DNA from: Mesorhizobium jarvisii | Lineage (GTDB): Bacteria; Pseudomonadota; Alphaproteobacteria; Rhizobiales; Rhizobiaceae | Length of the DNA stretch: 64,000 nt | NCBI RefSeq assembly: GCF_003601985.1 | Contig: NZ_QZXA01000011.1 | Coordinates: 1 to 64,000 of the forward strand | Reading direction: 5' to 3' | Shown here: positions 39,142 to 47,988 of the stretch, in pieces | Numbering within the stretch: the stretch's first letter is position 1 | Layout: each line of letters starts with the position of its first letter | Made by a program: the position numbers and the translations under genes | The notes under the pieces: model-generated | What the model was told of the DNA's origin: nothing | The model's database searches: none | The model's input: the letters and a program-made list of their open reading frames with translations, nothing else

Positions 39142-39199
39142 TGCCGCTAAGGTTGGTCAGGGCTCGGCGGATGCGGGTACACGGTCAAGGGAGGAGACT

Positions 39200-40444
39200 A
39201 TGCAGACATCGAGGAAACTTCGGCGCGTAGCGCTTTTTGGCGCCATCGCCATGGTGGTCGCCAGCGCGGCGTCCGCGCAAGAGGTCAAGGTCTGGACCCT
39301 GACCTTCGCCAATGATTCCGCCAACAAGGCATGGGCTGACATCGTCAAGGAATTCGAGGCTGCCAATCCTGGTGTCACCATCAAGGTGGAAGGCCGCGGC
39401 ACCGATGAACACAAGTCGGCGCTGCGGGTCGCCTCAGGTTCCGACCAGGGACCGGACATCTATTTCATGTGGGGCGGCCTTGGCCTTGGCGGCGAATTCG
39501 TCAAGGCGGGACTCAGCCTGCCGCTCGACAAATTCTACGCCGAATACAAATGGGACGATGAACTGCTCTCACCGGCGCTTTCCTTCTCCAAGCAGTATGA
39601 GGGTGGCAGGCACGGCGTGCCCTACACATTCCACGGAGAGGCGCTCTATTACAACAAGGCGTTGTTCGAGAAGGCCGGCATCACCACGGCCCCCGCGACC
39701 TATGATGAACTTGTCGCGGACGCCGAGAAGCTGAAAGCCGCCGGCATCCCGGCAATCACCTTTGGCGGAACCGTCAACTGGCACGTCATGCGTCTCATGG
39801 ACATGATCCTGGAAACCAAATGCGGGGTCGAGAAGCATGACCGTCTGATGGGGATGCAGGTGAGCTGGGCAGACGAGGCCTGCGCCACGGCCTCCTTCGA
39901 GGAGTTCCACAAATGGACATCGAATTACACGCTGAAGCCGTTCATGGGGATCGATCAGGCGCAGTCGTTCAATCTCTTCCTCGGCGGTCGAGCCGCCATG
40001 ATGCTTGAAGGCGACTGGCTGGTGGGTCAGCTTAAGGGCGAAAACCGCACTGCGGATTTTGGTCTGTTCCCATTCCCGACCGGTACTGACCGCCTCTACG
40101 GCTTCGCCGAGTACAACTACATTTCGACCAAGAGCAAAGTTCCCGACATCGCCGCCAAGTTCCTGAACTATCTCGAATCCACCGACGTGCAGCAAAAGCA
40201 CCTTGGCGATTTCGGTTCGATCTCGGTCAACAAGAACGTCAAGTACACGAGCGCCGAACCGCTCGACCAGAAATGGATCGAGATCTTCGGCAAGTTCCCG
40301 TCGACGTTCGTCAATGGCGACCAGGCCTTCCCGCTCGACGTCACCACCGAATATTTCCGGGTGATCAACGAGGTTGCTAGCGACACTCTCGATCCCAAGG
40401 CGGCAGCCGCCGAGCTGCAGAAATTCATCGGCAACCGCAGCTGA
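39200..40444 (+). CDS. CUT1-type sugar ABC transporter substrate-binding protein
   Basis: A 414-residue periplasmic binding protein. A strong GGGAGGAG site precedes the ATG at 39200; the frame upstream is not coding. The signal peptide (RKLRRVALFGAIAMVVASAA, cleavage near SAQEV) is followed by VWTLTFANDSANKAWADIV, GPDIYFMWGGLG and VPYTFHGEALYYNKALFEKA, all typical of family 1 oligosaccharide-binding proteins. It is the first gene of a five-gene operon with two permeases, a hydrolase-like protein and an ATPase. The ligand is probably an oligosaccharide or glycoside; an apiosyl compound is inferred from the shared operator. Confidence 0.9.
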   Translation: MQTSRKLRRVALFGAIAMVVASAASAQEVKVWTLTFANDSANKAWADIVKEFEAANPGVTIKVEGRGTDEHKSALRVASGSDQGPDIYFMWGGLGLGGEFVKAGLSLPLDKFYAEYKWDDELLSPALSFSKQYEGGRHGVPYTFHGEALYYNKALFEKAGITTAPATYDELVADAEKLKAAGIPAITFGGTVNWHVMRLMDMILETKCGVEKHDRLMGMQVSWADEACATASFEEFHKWTSNYTLKPFMGIDQAQSFNLFLGGRAAMMLEGDWLVGQLKGENRTADFGLFPFPTGTDRLYGFAEYNYISTKSKVPDIAAKFLNYLESTDVQQKHLGDFGSISVNKNVKYTSAEPLDQKWIEIFGKFPSTFVNGDQAFPLDVTTEYFRVINEVASDTLDPKAAAAELQKFIGNRS

Positions 40445-40462
40445 TATTGAACCTCGCGATGG

Positions 40463-40493
40463 CCGGCCCCGACAAGCCGCAGGCCGGGGCCGG
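40463..40493 (+). terminator. Intercistronic GC hairpin
   Basis: CCGGCCCC (40463-40470) pairs with GGGGCCGG (40486-40493) over a 15-nt loop, between the binding-protein and permease genes. There is no T-tract, so it probably stabilises the upstream mRNA segment or slows transcription instead of ending it fully. Confidence 0.5.
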
Positions 40494-40529
40494 TCAGCCG
40501 ATTCTCTTGCACCGCTCCTGGGACGATAC

Positions 40530-41483
40530 ATGGCCGTGAACATTTCCGCCGCCGATCGCCATGCGCGAAAGCCTGCCCGGTCAGGCCAGCTTCGCCGAAA
40601 ACTACAGGATCCGACCCTGCAGGGATTGATGCTGTTGGCGCCCGCGGTGCTGGCCTACGCAGTCTTTGCCTTCTATCCGATGATCGACGTCATCCAGCTC
40701 AGCTTCATGAAATGGAATGGACTGAACGCGGACAAGCATTGGGTGGGGCTCGACAACTACCGCTACGTGCTGCACGACGATCCGGTGTTCTGGGTCGCCT
40801 TCAAGAACACGCTGATCTGGACTTTCCTGTCGGTCATCTTCCCGCCGCTGATCGGCTTTGGGCTGGCGCTTGGCCTGAACCAGAACATCCCTGGCCGCTC
40901 GCCGCTGCGCGCCCTGTTCTACATGCCCGTGATCATAGCGCCGATCGCCGTGGCAACCATGTGGCGCTGGATGTTCGACCCTTTCTTCGGGTTGTTCAAC
41001 AGTTTGCTCTCCGCAGCCGGATGGCCCAACCTGATCCAGGATTGGCTGGGCGACCGCAACGTCGCGCTCTATTCGGTCTTCATAGGCTATGTCTGGGAGG
41101 TCGCGGGCTTCTCGATGGTGTTGTTCCTGGCCGGGCTGCAAGGCGTCTCGCAGACGCTGGTCGAAGCCGCCCGCATCGATGGCGCAGGACGCTTCCAGCT
41201 GTTCCGCTATGTGACACTGCCGGCGCTGAGGCCCACCATAACCATCGTCCTGATCCTGTCGCTGATCAACTCGCTGAAAGCCTTCGACATCGTCTACGGG
41301 ATGACCGGCGGCGGACCGGCGCAATCGACGCAGATGCTCGCCATGTGGGCCTATACGCAAGCCATGCAACTCGGTGACTTCGGCCGTGGCAGCGCCATCT
41401 CCGTCGTACTCTTGCTCATCACCGTTGCCATCGTCATCCCCTATCTGCGCTGGACGCTCAAGCGGCAGGAGGCCTATCAATGA
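40530..41483 (+). CDS. CUT1 sugar ABC transporter permease (MalF type)
   Basis: A 317-residue permease from the ATG at 40530. It has six hydrophobic segments starting at LMLLAPAVLAYAVFAFYPMI. The EAA loop is LVEAARIDGAGRFQLFRYV, followed by PTITIVLILSLINSLKAFDI and YGMTGGGPAQST, a hallmark of MalF-like sugar permeases. It overlaps the next permease by 4 bp (ATGA). Confidence 0.92.
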   Translation: MAVNISAADRHARKPARSGQLRRKLQDPTLQGLMLLAPAVLAYAVFAFYPMIDVIQLSFMKWNGLNADKHWVGLDNYRYVLHDDPVFWVAFKNTLIWTFLSVIFPPLIGFGLALGLNQNIPGRSPLRALFYMPVIIAPIAVATMWRWMFDPFFGLFNSLLSAAGWPNLIQDWLGDRNVALYSVFIGYVWEVAGFSMVLFLAGLQGVSQTLVEAARIDGAGRFQLFRYVTLPALRPTITIVLILSLINSLKAFDIVYGMTGGGPAQSTQMLAMWAYTQAMQLGDFGRGSAISVVLLLITVAIVIPYLRWTLKRQEAYQ

Positions 41484-42346
41484 GCGGCGTGGCCAGCCCC
41501 TTTCGCCAGGCCGGCGCGGAGCGGGTGGATCCGCTGCTGGTGGCATTGTGGATCGCGCTGATCATCGTCGCCGTGGTCTGGATCGCTCCGTTCATCTTCA
41601 TCATCTTCACGTCGTTGAAATCGAACGCCACGGTGATGGGGACCGGCGCATTCTCTCCGCCCACCAGCCTCGCCTGGGAGAATTTCACCAATGCCTGGCG
41701 GCGCGGCGATTTCGGCACAACGGTCGTCAACAGCACCATCATCACCGTCATCAAGGTGCCGCTCGGGCTGATGATATCGGCCATGGCCGCCTATTCGCTG
41801 AGCCGCATCCAGGTCTGGGGACACAAGGTGGTCTTCCTTGCCATCGTGTTTGGCACGATGATCCCGTTCCAGGTGATGCTGGCGCCGATCTTCAAGCAGG
41901 TGAACAGCTTCGGGCTGATCAACACCTATGTCGGCATCATCCTGCCTTATCTCGCCTTCGGCGTCCCTTACCAGGTCTTCATCCTGCATGGCTTCTTCAA
42001 GGAGGTGCCCAAGGAGCTCAGCGAGGCGGCGCTTATCGACGGTGCGTCGCATTTCACCGTATTCCGGCGTATCTTCCTGCCGGTGTCGCTGCCGGTGCTT
42101 GCGGCGCTGCTGATCCTCGACTTCGTCGCCACCTGGAACGAGTTCGCCATGGCGCTGGTCATCCTGCAGGATCCGGATCGCTGGACGTTGCCGCTCGGCC
42201 TGATGTCGTTCCAGAGCCAGTTCGCCCGCGACTACGGCCAGCTCAACGCGGCGATCGTGATGACGGTGCTGCCGGCGGCGATCGTCTACCTCATCTTCCA
42301 GCGCTACTTCGTCTCGGGGCTGACCTCAGGCGCGGTCAAGGAATAG
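41480..42346 (+). CDS. CUT1 sugar ABC transporter permease (MalG type)
   Basis: A 288-residue permease. Family marks are FIFIIFTSLKSNATVMG near the N-terminus, the EAA loop (KELSEAALIDGASHFTVFRR) and FVATWNEFAMALVILQD near the end. It forms the translocation pore with the preceding protein. The hydrolase-like gene starts 18 bp later. Confidence 0.92.
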   Translation: MSGVASPFRQAGAERVDPLLVALWIALIIVAVVWIAPFIFIIFTSLKSNATVMGTGAFSPPTSLAWENFTNAWRRGDFGTTVVNSTIITVIKVPLGLMISAMAAYSLSRIQVWGHKVVFLAIVFGTMIPFQVMLAPIFKQVNSFGLINTYVGIILPYLAFGVPYQVFILHGFFKEVPKELSEAALIDGASHFTVFRRIFLPVSLPVLAALLILDFVATWNEFAMALVILQDPDRWTLPLGLMSFQSQFARDYGQLNAAIVMTVLPAAIVYLIFQRYFVSGLTSGAVKE

Positions 42347-42364
42347 CAACGCAAGGAACCACGC

Positions 42365-43882
42365 ATGGCCGACGGCACGACAGTCGAGAAATGGGACATA
42401 TTCGAGATCGCACTGAAGGGCCCCGCGGATAGCAACCCCTTCGTCGAGATCGAGTTGTCCGCTAGCTTTTCGCAAGCGAACCGCAGCATCGCGGTTCCAG
42501 GCTTTTACGATGGCGACGGCACCTACCGCATCCGTTTCATGCCGGACAATGAAGGCAGCTGGAGCTATGTCACGCACTCCAACATCCCGTCGCTGGCGGG
42601 CAAGAGCGGCGCCTTCGAGGCAACCGCACCGTCCGCGGGCAACCACGGTCCGGTGCGCGTGCGCAACAAATTCCATTTCGCCTATGCCGACGGCACGCCC
42701 TACTTCCCGTTCGGCACCACTTGCTATGCCTGGACGCACCAGCCGCTCGACATGCAGGCCGAGACGCTGGCGACCTTGAAGAATGCGCGCTTCAACAAGC
42801 TGCGCATGGGTGTCTTCCCGAAAGACTATCCCTTCAACGTCAATGCGGCGCTGCACGCGATCTTCGAGGCCGGGCCGGACGGCAAGCAAGATTTCGACCG
42901 GCCCAACCCTCTGGCGTTCCGCCATTTCGAGGCGCAGGTCGGCGCGTTGCGCGATCTCGGCATCGAGGCCGACATCATCATCTTCCATCCCTATGACCGT
43001 TGGGGCTACGCCAACATGAGCGCGGCCCAGGATTTCCGTTATGTCGCCTACCTCGCAGCACGGCTTGCCGCGTACCGCAACGTCTGGTGGTCGCTGGCCA
43101 ACGAGTACGACTTCCTGCTTGACACCAAGCCGATGGCGCAGTGGGACCGCTACTTCCATATCCTCGAGGAAAACGACCCCTACCAACATCTGAAATCGAT
43201 CCACAATGGCGAGCAGTCGATGAATTTCGACCACCGCAAACCTTGGGTCAGCCATGTCTGCATCCAGAACTGGGATGTGAAACGCACGCCCGAATGGCGC
43301 GACGCCTACGGCAAGCCGGTCGTAAACGACGAACCTGAATATGAAGGCAACATCGTCTTCCCATGGGGCAACATCAGTGCCGAAGAACTGGTGCACCGCT
43401 TCTGGCTCACCGTCATGCGCGGCGGCTATGCCGGGCATGGCGAAACCTACATGCACCCCCAGGATCTGATCTGGTGGGCCAAGGGCGGCCGGCTTCACGG
43501 CGAGGCGTGGAAGCGGATCGGCTTCCTGCGCGACCTCATCGAAGAGGACGTCAGCAATGGGTTGGAGCCGATGGGCCACAACAGTGCCTGGCCGTGGAGC
43601 CGGGTCTCCGGCGCCAGCGAGGGCGATCTTCGCTACATCTATCTCGGCGAGCATCAGCCGGTCATCTGGTCTACCGGCCTACCGCTCGAAGGTGGCGACT
43701 ACGACGTCGATGTGATCGATGCCTGGAAGATGACCGTGACGCCCGCGACGAAAGTGGCGGCGCCAATTCCGCATCCAACACGCCATGGCTCGGTCGTGCG
43801 CGGGGGCAAGGCGGACGCTGCTTTCGGGGTCGAGTTACCCGGCAAGCCCTACCAAGCCATCCGCGTCAGGCCACGGCGCTAG
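42365..43882 (+). CDS. Cytoplasmic glycoside-hydrolase-like protein (DUF5060/DUF4038/DUF5605)
   Basis: A 505-residue protein without signal peptide. Residues about 8-95 form a DUF5060 beta-sandwich (PFVEIELSASFSQANRSIAV). Residues about 100-420 look like a TIM barrel (PYFPFGTTCYAWTHQP, FNKLRMGVFPKDYPFN). Two carboxylates occupy clan GH-A-like positions: Glu247 in WWSLANEYDF (acid/base) and Glu323 or Glu325 in VVNDEPEYEG (nucleophile). The C-terminus matches DUF5605 (IYLGEHQPVIWSTGLPLEGG). Related DUF4038 proteins include GH140 apiosidases. Lying inside an ABC transporter operon that shares an operator with D-apiose genes, it may release apiose from imported glycosides. That substrate is inference. 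Confidence 0.85.
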   Translation: MADGTTVEKWDIFEIALKGPADSNPFVEIELSASFSQANRSIAVPGFYDGDGTYRIRFMPDNEGSWSYVTHSNIPSLAGKSGAFEATAPSAGNHGPVRVRNKFHFAYADGTPYFPFGTTCYAWTHQPLDMQAETLATLKNARFNKLRMGVFPKDYPFNVNAALHAIFEAGPDGKQDFDRPNPLAFRHFEAQVGALRDLGIEADIIIFHPYDRWGYANMSAAQDFRYVAYLAARLAAYRNVWWSLANEYDFLLDTKPMAQWDRYFHILEENDPYQHLKSIHNGEQSMNFDHRKPWVSHVCIQNWDVKRTPEWRDAYGKPVVNDEPEYEGNIVFPWGNISAEELVHRFWLTVMRGGYAGHGETYMHPQDLIWWAKGGRLHGEAWKRIGFLRDLIEEDVSNGLEPMGHNSAWPWSRVSGASEGDLRYIYLGEHQPVIWSTGLPLEGGDYDVDVIDAWKMTVTPATKVAAPIPHPTRHGSVVRGGKADAAFGVELPGKPYQAIRVRPRR

Positions 43883-43898
43883 TAAACGGGGTTACAAG

Positions 43899-44963
43899 AT
43901 GTCTTCTGTCCAGATTGTCGACGTGAAGAAGTCCTATGGTGCGACCCCCGTGATCCATGGGGTCAGCGTCGACATCGAGGACGGTGAATTTGTCATTCTG
44001 GTCGGCCCTTCGGGCTGTGGAAAATCGACGCTGCTGCGCATGATCGCCGGGCTCGAAACGATCTCGGGCGGAGAGATTTCGATCGGCGAGCGGGTGGTCA
44101 ACCATCTCCAGCCAAAGGAACGGGACATCGCCATGGTGTTCCAGAACTATGCGCTCTATCCGCAGATGACCGTTGCGCAGAATATGGGTTTCGCCCTCGA
44201 ACTCGCTGGCGCCAGGAAAGCCGAGATCAAGGAAAAGGTAGATACGGCGGCATCGATCCTGGGGCTGCAGCCGCTGCTCGCGCGTTATCCGCGCCAGTTA
44301 TCCGGCGGCCAGCGCCAACGCGTCGCCATGGGCCGCGCCATCGTGCGCGATCCCAAGGTGTTCCTGTTCGACGAACCGCTGTCCAACCTCGACGCCAAGC
44401 TGCGCGTGCAGATGCGCACCGAGATCAAGGCGCTGCACCAACGGCTCAAATCGACCATCGTCTATGTCACCCACGACCAGATCGAGGCCATGACGATGGC
44501 CGACAAGATCGTGGTGCTCAACGGCGGCAGGATCGAGCAGGTTGGAAGCCCGCTCCAACTCTATGACCGGCCGGTCAACATGTTCGTCGCCGGCTTCCTT
44601 GGATCGCCGGCGATGAATTTCATCGAAGGAACGGTGCGCGACGACCCGCATCCCGGCCTCGAACTGGACGACAGATCAATCATCCCGCTGTCAGCCATTC
44701 CCCCCGGCGCCTCCGGACGGCGCCTAGTGCTGGGCGTGCGTCCGGAGGACATTCATATCGACAGCGAAACCGGCGCCGCGGCGAAGGTGATCGTCGTCGA
44801 GCCGACGGGCGCCGAGACGCATCTTTCGGTCGAAATGGCGGGCCATGAACTCGTCTGCGTGCTGCGCGAACGCGTCACTTTGAAGCCGGATGAGACCGTC
44901 ATGCTTTCCGTACGAAAGTCGGCCGTGCATTTCTTCGATCCGGCGTCGGGAAGCCGTATCTGA
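43899..44963 (+). CDS. Sugar ABC transporter ATPase (UgpC/MalK type)
   Basis: A 354-residue ATPase from the ATG at 43899. Walker A is GPSGCGKST, the Q-loop is MVFQNYALYPQMTV, the signature LSGGQRQR, Walker B VFLFDEPLSNLD, and the switch region VYVTHDQIEAMTMA. The C-terminal regulatory TOBE domain (LVLGVRPEDIHIDS) marks the MalK/UgpC group that serves CUT1 permeases. It follows the hydrolase-like gene by 16 bp and ends the operon. The 258 bases after it show no gene. Confidence 0.93.
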   Translation: MSSVQIVDVKKSYGATPVIHGVSVDIEDGEFVILVGPSGCGKSTLLRMIAGLETISGGEISIGERVVNHLQPKERDIAMVFQNYALYPQMTVAQNMGFALELAGARKAEIKEKVDTAASILGLQPLLARYPRQLSGGQRQRVAMGRAIVRDPKVFLFDEPLSNLDAKLRVQMRTEIKALHQRLKSTIVYVTHDQIEAMTMADKIVVLNGGRIEQVGSPLQLYDRPVNMFVAGFLGSPAMNFIEGTVRDDPHPGLELDDRSIIPLSAIPPGASGRRLVLGVRPEDIHIDSETGAAAKVIVVEPTGAETHLSVEMAGHELVCVLRERVTLKPDETVMLSVRKSAVHFFDPASGSRI

Positions 44964-45221
44964 TGATGTTTGGCGATAGGCCGTCCGGGATGTTCGAGGG
45001 GTGGTTCTGCCAGCGACGCGGCGGCGTGCTCGTCGTAGCGACAGGGGGGCGTCGCGGGCTTCTGGGGTGAAGTGCTGACAGTGCGGTCGATGCCGCCAGT
45101 GTTGCCGGGCTAGTGATCAACGGCGGCGCTCGACATCGCGGTGCTGACCACGGCGCTTTCCCGTCTTTTGCCCCGGAACGCCGCGAGCCGCCGTGACGCT
45201 ATTTGCCGCTAGGCAATCCCG

Positions 45222-46550
45222 TCAATCTCCGAGGCCGTCGCGAATTGCGCTAAAATAGCGATCGGATCCGACCTGGCCGCCCTTCAGCGCGATTTCGAGG
45301 CCGTCGACCTCGCCGCCGCCATGGGCAAGGCAGAGCGGCGAACCCGGTGATTGCGGCAATGGCATGCGCACGGTCAGTGCGTCGATGGACAACTGTCCCA
45401 GCGCATGGCTGGAGGTGTCTCCGCCGGCGATGACCGCGCGCCTGAGTTTCTGCTCGACGACCAGCTGGCGCAGAATGTCGCCCAGCGCCCGGCCGAGCCG
45501 GTTTCGCGCACCTTCAATATGGTCGATCTCGGCACTGCGATCGGCCTGGGGACCAAGGGCGGTGTAGAGGATGACGCTGCGCCCTGCCGTGAGACTCGCC
45601 AGGCCGCTCGCTACGGCACGTTCGATCGCCCCGCCGGCGCTGTCCGAGACCAGCTGCATGGCATCGATCTGGATGCCGTCGAACCCATGGGCGAGCGCGA
45701 AGCGGATCTGCTTCTCTGTGGTTGGCGACACACTGCCCGAGACCACGGCGAGCCGGTCCACCGGACCGGGTGGCGCGAAGGACGCGTGCCCCGCGGCGAT
45801 GCCCTTGCCGGCCCATTCGGCGAGCAGCGCATATTCGACGCCCGAGGATCCGACGACGAAACCATAGCCTTGTTCGCAAATCCGCCAGATCTGCTCGCCG
45901 ACGCGTGCCTGCGTCTGGCGGCTTTCGACGTCGAACAGGACGATTTCCTTGTCCTGAAGAGCCTGGTCGACCGTCTGCGAAAGATCATCCGCCTGCAACG
46001 CCGTCAGGTCGACAAGGCCGGAACCGAGATCGGTCTGCCGATGGAGGTGGATGAGGAGATCAGCCTCCTTCATCGGCGTCACTGGATGCCGGCTCATGAC
46101 CGGGTGGCGATCGATGCGGAAATAGGTACCGCGAAATGCCGCGAAGAGGTTGCCGAACGCCGTGTATCGCTTGAGCTGGGGAGCCCCGACAACCAACGGC
46201 ACGCTCTTCTGGTTGAAGACACGCCGGCCGATCTCGATGGCGCGGCCAATGCTGCCGATCGCCGGGCTGGAATCGAAGGTCGAGCAGATCTTGTAATGGC
46301 AAACCGTCGCTTGCAGCCGGCTTAGCCATTCGAAGGCCGGCGCCAGATTTTCGTCCATCCATTGCGGCGTCTCGCTGCGGCTCGTACCGGCCAGCCCCAT
46401 GGCACGGCAATGCGAAAACCGCCCTAGCAGCTGCTGGTCGGGTTGACGCATGAACAGCACGGTCGGCACGCCGCCGAGCTCGAGCGCTTCCATGACGTCG
46501 GTCGAGCCGGTGAGGTCGTCGCCATAGTAGCTGAGCAGGAGGTGCTGCAT
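45222..46550 (-). CDS. oiaK: Four-carbon acid sugar kinase family; probable 3-oxo-isoapionate kinase
   Basis: A 442-residue DUF1537 kinase. The N-terminal domain begins with the substrate motif YYGDDLTGSTDVMEAL. The C-terminal nucleotide-binding domain has AVVSGSVSPTTEKQI, the phosphate loop AVIAGGDTSSHALGQL, and LALKGGQVG-like IALKGGQVGSDRYF. It lies 4 bp after the RuBisCO-like gene in the same operon. In known D-apiose pathways, a kinase of this family (OiaK) phosphorylates 3-oxo-isoapionate and works with a RuBisCO-like OiaX. Pairing with all other pathway genes nearby makes this assignment strong, but biochemical function is inferred. Confidence 0.85.
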   Translation of the reverse strand: MQHLLLSYYGDDLTGSTDVMEALELGGVPTVLFMRQPDQQLLGRFSHCRAMGLAGTSRSETPQWMDENLAPAFEWLSRLQATVCHYKICSTFDSSPAIGSIGRAIEIGRRVFNQKSVPLVVGAPQLKRYTAFGNLFAAFRGTYFRIDRHPVMSRHPVTPMKEADLLIHLHRQTDLGSGLVDLTALQADDLSQTVDQALQDKEIVLFDVESRQTQARVGEQIWRICEQGYGFVVGSSGVEYALLAEWAGKGIAAGHASFAPPGPVDRLAVVSGSVSPTTEKQIRFALAHGFDGIQIDAMQLVSDSAGGAIERAVASGLASLTAGRSVILYTALGPQADRSAEIDHIEGARNRLGRALGDILRQLVVEQKLRRAVIAGGDTSSHALGQLSIDALTVRMPLPQSPGSPLCLAHGGGEVDGLEIALKGGQVGSDRYFSAIRDGLGD

Positions 46551-46554
46551 GACG

Positions 46555-47805
46555 TCAGGCCGCCTTGCCGTCGCCGAACTTTTCGATCGACCGTGCCAGC
46601 TCGGGATGCTTCAGGGCGAATCTCGCCAGCGGGATGCCGTCGACTGCCGCTTGCCAGGCTTGCTGGACGGCGCGCACGCCGGCGCCTGGCCCGTCCGGAT
46701 GGCTGACGATGCCGCCGCCGCAGAGATAGAGCAGATCGACCGTGCGGCCGGTTCGTTGGTAGGTCTCGGGCGCCTGTCCGCCCCACTGGCCGGAACCTGC
46801 GACCGGCAGCGCGCAATCGTCAGGCGAAAAGATCGGCGTCGTCACTGCCTCGAAGGAGCGGATGAAGGAGTCGTCCGGCTCCCAGTATTTCGAGGCGATG
46901 CCGTTGATCTGGAACTGGTCGACGCCAAGCAGCCGCCAGAACTGCTGCCACACCTTGAAATCCATGCCGAGCCCCGGATGGCGGGTGAGGATGTCCCAGC
47001 CGTTGCGGTGGGCGTGCAGCACCAGGCTGGAGCGCTTTCTCAAGTAGGCCATGCCGCCGAAGCCGATGGAGTTGATGTTGACCACGGCGCAATTGCCGCC
47101 GGCCTTCGCCACCAGATCGTGGTTGCGCATCATCACGTCGGGGTCGGCATGCGAGATACCGAAGGCGTACATCACCTTTTTGCCGGTCTTCTGCTCGTAA
47201 TCGAGGATGAGCGGCATGATCGCCTTCACCCGCTCGGCCAGCGGCGAATAGGTCGGGCTCATCAACTTCTCGTCGTCTTTGATGAAATCGACGCCGGCTG
47301 CAATCAGTTCACCCACCATCGCGGCCGTCTCATGCGGCCGCAAGCCCAGCGCCGGCTTGACGATGGTGCCGATGATCGGGCGTCCCTCGACGCCGGTCAG
47401 CTTGCGGCTGCCGGCAACGCCGAACTGTGGGCCGGGATGGGCGCCGCGATAGTCATCAGGCAGCTTCATGTCGACAATGCGGATGCCCGACAGGCCTTTG
47501 ATCGAATAGGTGCCGCCGATGGCGATGGTCATTAGCGCTGACAGGTCCGTGCCGATAGCGTCGAAGGGAAAGCCGATGTCGACATCGGCGCGTTTAAACG
47601 GTCCATTGCCGGCTTCCGGAATGGAGGGCTGCAAGGCTTCGGGTAGATGCCGGATCGCCAGGACACGCGCCGCCACACGGGCCTTCAGTTCCTCGGTCTC
47701 GCCGGGCAGCGCTACGAAGGTGCCAGTCGACTGGTCGCTGGCGATCTTGGCTGCCAAGGCCTCGATGCTTTCGGACGTTTCGATGCGATAGGTGAGGGTG
47801 ATCAT
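46555..47805 (-). CDS. oiaX: RuBisCO-like protein; probable OiaX of D-apionate catabolism
   Basis: A 416-residue RuBisCO large-chain homologue from the ATG at 47805. The active-site lysine is in GTIVKPALGLRP (Lys150), the carbamylation-type motif is FIKDDEKL (Lys176, Asp178, Glu179), and YLCGGGIVSHPDGPGAG is the phosphate-binding loop. Loop 6 and other residues differ from true RuBisCO, so CO2 fixation is not expected. In the D-apiose literature the RuBisCO-like OiaX cleaves 3-oxo-isoapionate 4-phosphate, reported to give 3-phosphoglycerate and glycolate. An operator-like site lies 55 bp upstream, shared with the divergent GntR gene. Confidence 0.87.
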   Translation of the reverse strand: MITLTYRIETSESIEALAAKIASDQSTGTFVALPGETEELKARVAARVLAIRHLPEALQPSIPEAGNGPFKRADVDIGFPFDAIGTDLSALMTIAIGGTYSIKGLSGIRIVDMKLPDDYRGAHPGPQFGVAGSRKLTGVEGRPIIGTIVKPALGLRPHETAAMVGELIAAGVDFIKDDEKLMSPTYSPLAERVKAIMPLILDYEQKTGKKVMYAFGISHADPDVMMRNHDLVAKAGGNCAVVNINSIGFGGMAYLRKRSSLVLHAHRNGWDILTRHPGLGMDFKVWQQFWRLLGVDQFQINGIASKYWEPDDSFIRSFEAVTTPIFSPDDCALPVAGSGQWGGQAPETYQRTGRTVDLLYLCGGGIVSHPDGPGAGVRAVQQAWQAAVDGIPLARFALKHPELARSIEKFGDGKAA

Positions 47806-47859
47806 AGTCTGCTGTCTCAAGCCCAGGCGTTCGAAAAAGGTTCACCGGTGTTCGAAATC

Positions 47860-47878
47860 TGGTATAATGAGTACATAA
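47860..47878. promoter_or_regulatory. Operator A between oiaX and the GntR gene
   Basis: TGGTATAATGAGTACATAA matches the sites before the transporter operons and apnO in its first half (TGGTATRATGAG). It lies 55 bp from the oiaX start and 111 bp from the regulator start, so it could serve both promoters and give autoregulation. Confidence 0.65.
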
Positions 47879-47988
47879 GTATTGCAAGACATATCCGGCT
47901 GGAAGGTTTGCGAGGTCGACAGCCGGCATTTCCGCGAATTGTGGCGGCAGTGTTAGATAGGGCCGGGTCAAGGGAGTGATTCGCGACG

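Noticed and set aside
44964..45221. Possible small gene between the ATPase and oiaK genes
   Set aside because: Short frames here are proline/arginine-rich, lack ribosome binding sites and match no family.
46555..47805. True RuBisCO with carbon fixation
   Set aside because: It is a shorter RuBisCO-like protein lacking typical loop 6 features, with no small subunit or phosphoribulokinase nearby, and lies in an apiose cluster.
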